Shown here: positions 56,789-64,000 of the stretch, in pieces
Layout of the letters: each line of letters starts with the position of its first letter
How positions within the stretch are numbered: the first letter of the stretch is position 1
Source: Petrosia ficiformis
Lineage: Eukaryota; Porifera; Demospongiae; Haplosclerida; Petrosiidae
NCBI GenBank assembly: GCA_947044365.1
Contig: OX345651.1
Span: 5,201,926-5,265,925, forward strand
Length of the DNA stretch: 64,000 nt
Reading direction: 5' to 3'
Notes under the pieces: generated by a model
The model's database searches: none
What the model was told of the DNA's origin: nothing
Seen by the model: only the letters and a program-made list of their open reading frames with translations
Position numbers and translations under genes: made by a program

Positions 56789-58928
56789 TTAATCAATTTG
56801 TTCTTGTTTGATCTTCTTCTTTTTTTTCTCTGTTGATGGTGTTTCAAGTCTTATCTTTACTTCTTCCTCCTCCTCTTTTATTAATTTCCTTTTCTTTTTC
56901 TTCTTCTCTGTTGATGGTGTCTCAACCTCTTCTTCCTCTTCCTTCGTTTTTCTTTTCTTAATCATTTTCTTCTCATCATCTTCCTCATCATCTCTTGGTC
57001 GCTTTTGAGCTCCAAACACAAAGTCACTGCCCCCTTGATATTGTTTGGGGGTACTGTGTATGTATTTATAACAAAAAATTGTGTTTGATAAGTTCATTAC
57101 AAACCTTTTCATTTCATATTTTTCTGTTTTTCCACGTCCCTTACCACTACCACTGATCCTGTGTAGTTTTTCTTGTTCACATTGTCTTAAACGTGCTTCA
57201 ACCTAACCACACAATATTATATTGATAAAACATACATTTTATTTGACACAAACCTGTGCTTTAGCCCCTATGCCAATACTAGGTTCAACGTCATCTCCTA
57301 AGGCATCTACTCGAGCAGCTAGTGATGTCTTGGCTGCTAACATACGAGATATTTTTCCTTTATGTTTAGGAGCACTTTGACCGACTAGAGATGCGTGGTA
57401 TATCAAACCATATTTAGGAGTGTCATGTTTAGTCTTCAATGCCCTTTAAAGAAATGATTAATATAATGAATTACATACCACATGAAATACCTGAATAATG
57501 CCTTTTCAGCTCCTAATATTTGTACAGTGGATGAAGGATGCTTTGCTAAATTGATGAGCGAACCTTATAAGAATTGAAGATCACGAATTATAATAATTTA
57601 TTACTATTTGATGACCTAACCTGCATGAGCAACAAGCCTAGCTCCTACAAGTTCTCCAACCATTAAAGTTAGATTAGGAGCTATGGCCATCATACGATTC
57701 TTCAAATATTCATACAATGTAGTGCGATATTCTGATATTTCTATCACCTGAGAGAATAAGATCTGTAATTATCATACAAAAAAGATTATTAATCACCTGA
57801 TCACACAAATGACTTATATTAGCCATATCTTCCACTGATATCTGAAAAGTAATTAATAATAATTATAATGAATAATTAATTATAATTAACCTCAGTCCCC
57901 ATAGATATTTCAGCAGCTTCTCTAACCTCCTCTTCAACTTCTTCAGGTAGTACAGTTGAGAGATCAGAGTTAGATATTCCTTGTCTCATACCTGATAACA
58001 AATAATTAATAATAATAATAATAATAATTACTTACCAATAGCTTGTACAGTCCTAACATACGTTAGATTATCAGGTATTATTTTACCAAGCTCTGGAAAA
58101 TGCCAACCATACCATTCCCTACATCTCATATTATAGTTGTTAAGTTCTTTATCTAGGTCATCTAATAATGCTATAAGTATATACAGTAATAGATAATTAT
58201 ATTAATATTTGTATGACTTACATATAGCCTGTATTACCATAGTATCAACCTTATCAGGACTAAACTTTAGTTTATAACGAGATAAACTAATACAAGAAAT
58301 TAATTATTATATAATATTATGTAATTACATACCTATGTGATAGACCAAGAGCCATCTTATTAATTTCAGTCTCTGGTAAACCTGTTATTAAACTATTCAT
58401 TTGTTGTCTAATCCCTCTCATTAGTTCAGCCACGCCTCCTCCGTGAATACAACTAATATTCAACTTCTCTTTAATAACACCTCCAAGCTTAGCATCTGAT
58501 ACTGCAAGCTGTTCATGAAGATCTGAAGCAAATATCTTCTTTAGAACTTTCTTGAGTCCTCTCGTCATTTTCCCTTCAATAGCAGCAGTAGCGGCTAAAC
58601 ATGTATCACATGACAGAAGAATGGATATCACATGATCATAAATGATGCAATTTACCTGACAGAGCATCAGTCATATCATCAAATTTTGCAAAATGTTTCA
58701 GTTTGACACTACAAAAGAAATACATTTATTATATATTATAAAATAATATTAACATACATTTTACTAGCTGCATCAGGAGACTCAAAATCTTTATACAAAT
58801 CATCTACTTGTTGAATCTTTTTCTCATCAAGCAGCTGTATATAAGAGATTAGTATCAAATATACAATCTTATTAATGATATACCTTGAAGATAGCATAGC
58901 CTGCTGCAGTCTCAAAGAGAACTAACAT
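56789..58928 (-). CDS. NOP58: Nucleolar protein 58, box C/D snoRNP core
   Basis: Core protein of box C/D snoRNPs that guide 2'-O-methylation of rRNA. About eleven exons, near 500 residues. Start [20 protein letters not shown]. The Nop domain reads [60 protein letters not shown] and [20 protein letters not shown]. The tail is the usual KKE/D low-complexity block, with two copies of [11 protein letters not shown]. The stop TAA is 38 bp from the convergent SON stop, so the 3' UTRs must overlap or be very short. A CACGTG E-box sits 22 bp upstream of the ATG. Confidence 0.97.
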
Positions 58929-58950
58929 CTTCAGTCTTCACACTATATAC

Positions 58951-58956
58951 CACGTG
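58951..58956. promoter_or_regulatory. CACGTG E-box at the NOP58 / RNF212 promoter
   Basis: CCACGTGTC lies 22 bp upstream of the NOP58 ATG in an 80-bp divergent promoter. NOP58 and other nucleolar genes are direct Myc targets in other animals, which makes the E-box plausible. Confidence 0.5.
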
Positions 58957-59008
58957 TCATATAGTACATGTGCTATTAACCACACCCACTAATTATTAAT
59001 CTAATATA

Positions 59009-59860
59009 ATGGATTGGGTACATTGTAATACATGTTATATTACTCCTCTTATATCTTCTGACAAATGCTTCTTCCTCACAAGTTGTGGACATATAATTTG
59101 CTCTCTCTGCAAGAAGAGAGGTATTTAGGTACATCTTCAATAATATATCATTACTATTTCCTCAGAACAGAAAGGACGATGTTGTACTTGTCGTAAAACT
59201 TGTAATTTTGTGGAACTTAAAAAACCAGTCAGTGTATTTATATTATAATTATAATGTTATTATGTATGTGTACAGTTACCTCCACAGGTTGACATATGGA
59301 TGAACGATCCTATTAATAGTATTATCAAGATTAAAAATGTAGTAAAATTTCAAGATTTAAATCGTAAAAAGATGTTGTCTGGAGCACTTAAAAAAGTAAT
59401 TAAGTATCTTTATGATAATGTAATTATTTTTAATTAGGCTGAGGTCCGTTTAATTAGAATAGAAGAGAAATTTCAAGCAGTGTTACAGTAATTATGATAA
59501 GATTAACTATATAGTAATGAATATCATTATTTAATAATATAGGGAAAATCAACGATTAAAAGCTGTGTTATCACAAGTAAGTGAATACAGTGATGTCAAT
59601 GTATTATGATGTCATTATTGATTAGCTACAGAATGATCAATGTACAGGAATACCATCTTCACATAATGATGATATGGTATTAATATAATTATAATTATAT
59701 TCATGTGTTACATGTATGTTGTGATATTAGGTTGTTCAGACCCCTAGAGAGATTACTATACAGACTCCATTAACACTTGGACTAAGGTATTTCACTAATT
59801 GATTCATAATAATTATTATTAATAATATAATACAGGAATTGTATGAATCCCAGGATGTAA
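59009..59860 (+). CDS. RNF212: RNF212-like meiotic RING protein (ZIP3 family)
   Basis: SUMO/ubiquitin-type RING ligase that marks meiotic crossover sites. Seven or so short exons, about 180 residues. The RING reads MDWVHCNTCYITPLISSDKC, then FFLTSCGHIICSLCKK and RCCTCRKTCNFVELKKP, with the short family-specific spacing. The following DIWMNDPINSIIKIKNVVKF then QDLNRKKMLSGALKKAEVRL is the conserved helical region, ending in a coiled coil (IEEKFQAVLQENQRLKAVLS). The third exon has two possible acceptors 12 bp apart (59274-59288), so PLPPQ may be included or skipped. The vertebrate A and B paralogues are not separable here. The stop is 22 bp from the convergent WDTC1 stop. Confidence 0.85.
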
Positions 59861-59881
59861 ATAATTACAAATGTCATATAA

Positions 59882-62209
59882 TTAACTTTGACGACATCTT
59901 GATGATTCTGATTGTATAATTACTTCTTCATCTTGTATTATCATATTCCCTTCTGGTATTGGTTGTCCCATCCTCAGTCCCATTCTCATAAGCATGATCT
60001 CAAATGGATCCATTCTCATTCTAGTTTGATTAGACTTACACACTTTATAAATATCATCAACTGTTCTGGGATCAGCAGTAGAACACGGCTCCCATAATTT
60101 AATAACAGATTCAATTCCACTGGTTGCTAGGATACAGGTTTCTGGATGCCACTGTATGCAGTTCACAATAGACTCATCAGCTTGTAATATTTTCACTAAA
60201 TTTCCTGATTCCTTCTCCCATATAAAAACATTCCCATCATCACTACCGGCAGCAATATAGTTTCCTCTTTGTCCAATAAAACATGTTTCTTTTATATCGG
60301 TGTGTGTATTACAATGACCAATATATCGCTCATTATAATCACATGCACTCTGTTGATGAGTTTGCTCCCATGACGAAATAGATTGTCTGTTGCTATGGAA
60401 ACCGTTAAGACTACCTGATTGGATAACATTTAAATACAATAGATAAATATAAATGGGTGTGGCTTACTTTCCATGTCTAATTTATTCAGCTCAGTGGTAG
60501 TATTTTTGATAAATTCTTTATCGTCGCTGAACATCTTAGAATACATGTTCAAAAACCACAATCCCTCCTTAATCCAGCCTAGTAATTTTAAACACTTTAT
60601 TCTTCTTTGGTGTGACTTTTGATGCAAGGGACAAAGTTTCAGTGCTCTCTCAGTGTCTTTGAGAGCAGCATATACATCTCCAAACCTGATAAACACAGTA
60701 GAATAGTTAATAATAAATAAGGAAGACTGTTAACTTACCAGTTCCTCTTCAAATAACAAGTAGCTCTGTTGGAATATAATACATGCCATAATGGACATAT
60801 TATAAGAGCGCTACTGTATTTAGCAATAGCTTCAGTGTAATAATTAGTTCTGTATAAAGCATTTCCATCATCACGTAACTTCCTAACTTGTACAGATACA
60901 GTTTCTTCATTTAATTCTCTGCTCTCATTCTCCATTAATTTTCTTTTCCAAAGTGAGTTAGTTGAGTGTGTTAATAGTGAAGAAGGCTCATGAAGTAGAA
61001 TGGGTGTTCCTTCATCCATTATATAAGTTAGTACTGGTTGTAGATTTACTGTATTGTAAAGGTACACATGTTCTCCAGATAGATTAACTAACAGTTCGTC
61101 ACCACAAGGGCTAAATGTAACGTAGGTAGAGGCTATTGTGTTTGGCATTGAGCGAGTGTGTTTTCTGTAACTCTGTGATATATGACCTGGAGCAAAATGA
61201 GCTACACAGCTGGGATCAGGACTAGAAGACAATTCATTAGATGGATAAGACAAAGATAGAATTCTGTTGTCATATAGTCTGACATAGGGATCAAGTGCTC
61301 CTACAGCAAACTGTTCAGTACGAACAGGATTAATAGATAAACATTTACACTGAGTATAATTAGGACCAGCTCCACATGTTCTCTTTAAATCAATTAAAAC
61401 ATTCCGACACCTTCCTTCAGGAGAGCATGTATGTATCTCTCTAGTATCATATTGTCTGTTAGGATAGATAGACCATATACTATTATAAGAATGATCATTA
61501 TTAATACCTTATACACCCATCTTCAGAGGCACTCCATATAAGGTGAGGAGACTGAGGTGATACAGCTAATCTCTTAACTCTTCCCCTACAACATGACCAA
61601 ATTTGACTGGTTTGAAATGTTGTCAGATCATGAAGACGTACTTCTCTGTCTTCAGCACCAGAAACAATAAAATGATCTCCAGTGAATGGTAAAAACTGTG
61701 AATATAATTATTATAATTAATATTAATTAGAATAACAATGATAATGGATTTATATATTAATAACCTTGACAGAGAATATATTTCCAGTATGACCAGAATG
61801 CATACAAGCTGCATTACTTCTATTATATATACTCCATACAAATATATCAAGATCATCAGAACCAGAAGCTAACAGACTGAACAAATATAATAATATAACT
61901 ATTAATTAGATTATCAGTACACTTACGTTCCATCTGAATTCCATTCTAAACAGTTAACACATCCTCTATGTCCCTAAAACAAATAATCTATCAATAAATA
62001 AATAAAATATTGCTAATTGAATACTTCTAATTGGTCTTTATATCCAATTCGCTCAATTAATGATTGATGAGTTTGTAAACATCCTCTCACTTTTCTATCC
62101 ATACAGTCATCAAACTATATAAAAGAACATCATGAATAAGTAATGAGTATATATACTACACACCTACAGTCAGTTCTCTTAGATGGATTAGTTCAGGTAT
62201 ACTGTTCAT
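59882..62209 (-). CDS. WDTC1: WD and tetratricopeptide repeats protein 1 (DCAF-type)
   Basis: Substrate receptor for DDB1-CUL4 ubiquitin ligase, the orthologue of Drosophila adipose. About nine exons, near 640 residues. N-terminal WD40 repeats: GHRGCVNCLEWNSDGTLLAS, GHTGNIFSVKFLPFTGDHFI, GRVKRLAVSPQSPHLIWSAS. A central TPR block follows (VRKLRDDGNALYRTNYYTEA, IAKYSSALIICPLWHVLYSN, RALKLCPLHQKSHQRRIKCL). WD repeats resume at the C-terminus (QRGNYIAAGSDDGNVFIWEK, CIQWHPETCILATSGIESVI). WD-TPR-WD order is specific to WDTC1. The tail ends IIQSESSRCRQS. The start is 95 bp from the divergent EFHB start. Confidence 0.93.
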
Positions 62210-62264
62210 CTTCTTGTATGGAAATTGTAAGGTATTTCTTATAAATACAATATTTACGGTTTCT

Positions 62265-62278
62265 ATCACCATGACAAC
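62265..62278. promoter_or_regulatory. Weak X-box-like site upstream of EFHB
   Basis: ATCACCATGACAAC, 27 bp upstream of the EFHB ATG, shares 10 of 14 bases with the RFX X-box GTTGCCATGGCAAC. EFHB is ciliary, which is the main reason to note it. Confidence 0.3.
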
Positions 62279-62304
62279 AAAATTAAGATACAGAAAAGAA
62301 CAAG

Positions 62305-62376
62305 ATGGCTACTGTACCTACTACTGCTGTTAGTTGGTGTAATATATATATATATATATATATGTTAGTTGGTGTA

Positions 62377-62417
<41 letters not shown>

Positions 62418-64000
62418 TATGATTATTTTATTTTTTTTTAGGCAGGAAAACTCATTCCTCGTGGCGATGGAGCAAAAGAATGTTTAGTTTTACCAGTAGA
62501 GGTTGGTATTGGGTGTGAATATTATATATATATATATATATATATAACTATTTGTTCTTTCAAAGCCAAAAACTCCAGAATTATTGAAAAGACTGAGACA
62601 AAAGACTCATCCCGATGTAGGAGAAAGAAGAACACTTTATTCATCTTGTGATCCTGATACGACATTTGGTATCACCACTAAACCTTCAGTTGATGTAAGT
62701 TTACATGTGTTTATAAATAATGTATTATTATTCACTAATAGGCTGATGGACTTGTTAACACTTCTCCAAGAACATCATTTCAACAACGACTAACTGATCT
62801 TAAAGAAAATGTTTACTCTTCCAAATCCAAATCTCCTCTTGGACGTACCCGTGTTCAGATTAAAGGACTGCCTTCATTCATAGATCCATTGAAACACAAG
62901 TTTGGAGTTAAAACTATAAAAGGTCTGGTTATAATTAATATTTTTCTTTTATATAATATAATACATTTCTCAGGTGATTCTGCTGGAATCCTCATTAGCC
63001 CACCAAAGAGCAAGGATGAAGTTGAAGCTGAGAGTAAATTTGGAAAGGAGTTATATAAAATAAGTCATTGTGATTATGATGTAGGAGAAATGGTTAGTAT
63101 AGTTATAATTATTATTAGTATTGATTATTATATTATGACAGGTTGATCGAAATTATGACTGGAGTAAATTCACAAGAGAAACTCAATATGGAGTACCAAC
63201 ACCTCATGACAATAGCGGATCTGCTGTTCATTCTGCTATGAGCTGGAAACAGTAAATAAAATCTTGAATTATTATTAACTGTCATGTATTTGTATTTAGA
63301 GACAAAGAATTAGTTTCTAAACAAGTTGATGATTTTCGTGAGAGAACTCAGCCACAAATAGGACAAGTACATGATCCGTATGTTCAATACAGTATTAATA
63401 ATGATATTATAATAATATTATAATGTAGGATATCTGATACATTAACTGTTAGTAATGAATATACATTTGGAGTTATGGTGCAACCAGATGAATTCAGTGA
63501 GTATATACCATAATATATATAATAATATATATAATTAATATAATTTATAGGTGCTGGGGAACTATTACATATGACTGGACCTTCAACATATTTACAATGT
63601 TGTGAATTTGATGGTGGAGTATTGTCATCCATTAGACAACATCTGAAGAAGAATAATTTCACTAATTTTGAATCTCTTAGAGATGCTCTCAATAAATCAG
63701 TAATATATAATTATAATAATAATTATTTATTAAATATTCACAATTTTTTACAGAGCGATGAAGAATTGGTAGCGAAAACAAAAGTTCGTGATGTATTGTT
63801 TGAATTTAGACTGCCTTTAGAACCTGAAATGATTGAACTGATATTGATATGGTGTACATCAGATAATGGAACTGTGCTTTATAATGATCTTGTAGATCTA
63901 TTGAACTGGATGGAAGAAGTGAATCAGGAAGTAATAAATAGAGTTAAGAGAAGTGATAAAGAGATGATGACAGATCTGGATCCACAAAGTATTGTTCTTC
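62305..64000 (+). CDS. EFHB: EF-hand domain-containing family member B (EFHB), 3' end outside
   Basis: Axonemal microtubule inner protein of cilia and flagella, also linked to Ca2+ entry control. The first exon (MATVPTTAVSW) joins AGKLIPRGDGAKECLVLPVE. Diagnostic blocks: TSPRTSFQQRLTDLKENVYS, KSPLGRTRVQIKGLPSFIDP, KFGVKTIKGDSAGILISPPK, TQYGVPTPHDNSGSAVHSAM and KELVSKQVDDFRERTQPQIG. The EF-hand region begins SIRQHLKKNNFTNFESLRDA; its loops lack most Ca2+ ligands (ALNKSSDEEL; CTSDNGTVLY), so calcium binding is doubtful. The window ends inside an exon after the C-terminal EF region. Intron 1 contains TA microsatellites. Confidence 0.88.
62341..62420. repeat. TA microsatellite in EFHB intron 1
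   Basis: Three (TA)n runs of about 20 bp separated by GTTAGTTGGTGTAA and ATGTAT; the first two lie in a small direct duplication that includes the exon-edge sequence TTAGTTGGTGTAA. A fourth run follows at 62523-62545. Confidence 0.85.

Noticed and set aside
56808..57008. Phe/Ser-rich open frame on the plus strand
   Set aside because: Antisense of the KKE/D tail of NOP58.

Overview
The window is nuclear DNA from an animal. Genes are split by many short (about 40-150 bp) GT-AG introns, the base composition is AT-rich, and the products are typical metazoan proteins (CaMKII with a hub domain, a KLF factor, transglutaminase, SON, SETD2, ERp44). Very dense packing, tiny AT-rich introns and flagellar genes (ODAD2, EFHB) suggest a basal animal, most likely a demosponge of the Amphimedon type. 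That assignment is inference from style and gene content; no species marker was read.

About 27 protein genes fit in 64 kb. In order: importin beta-1 (+, 5' end cut off), an unrecognised multipass membrane protein (-), a C45-type N-terminal-nucleophile hydrolase (+), GORASP (-), a CAP-Gly protein (+), a SPO16-like meiotic protein (-), ODAD2/ARMC4 (-), SETD2 (+), LARP4 (+), syntaxin-17 (-), SEC61B (+), CaMKII (-), RPL41 (-), RAB5 (+), CDC6 (+), DOHH (-), ERp44 (-), GNPNAT1 (-), a KLF factor (+), CDC27 (-), a DDHD phospholipase (+), transglutaminase (-), SON (+), NOP58 (-), RNF212-like (+), WDTC1 (-) and EFHB (+, 3' end cut off).

The genes are not an operon and do not form one pathway. Many sit head to head with start codons 80-140 bp apart, and convergent pairs end 20-70 bp apart. 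The short shared promoters carry recognisable motifs: E2F and NRF1 sites at CDC6 and CDC27, an E2F site at the SPO16-like gene, a CACGTG E-box at NOP58, an RFX X-box at the ciliary gene ODAD2, and a CRE at STX17/SEC61B.

The least explained parts are repeats. There is a 318-bp tandem array (46381-48040) in which each unit carries a perfect 5' splice site and a short intron-like segment. A 19-bp palindrome built on TCATGTGAT/ATCACATGA recurs in many introns. A CCACACCC motif is scattered everywhere. MITE-like ends with the core CTCTATTTAATGCCC, a ~175-bp dispersed repeat family and a 33-bp minisatellite inside a SETD2 intron are also present. No tRNA, rRNA, CRISPR, viral or transposase gene was seen.
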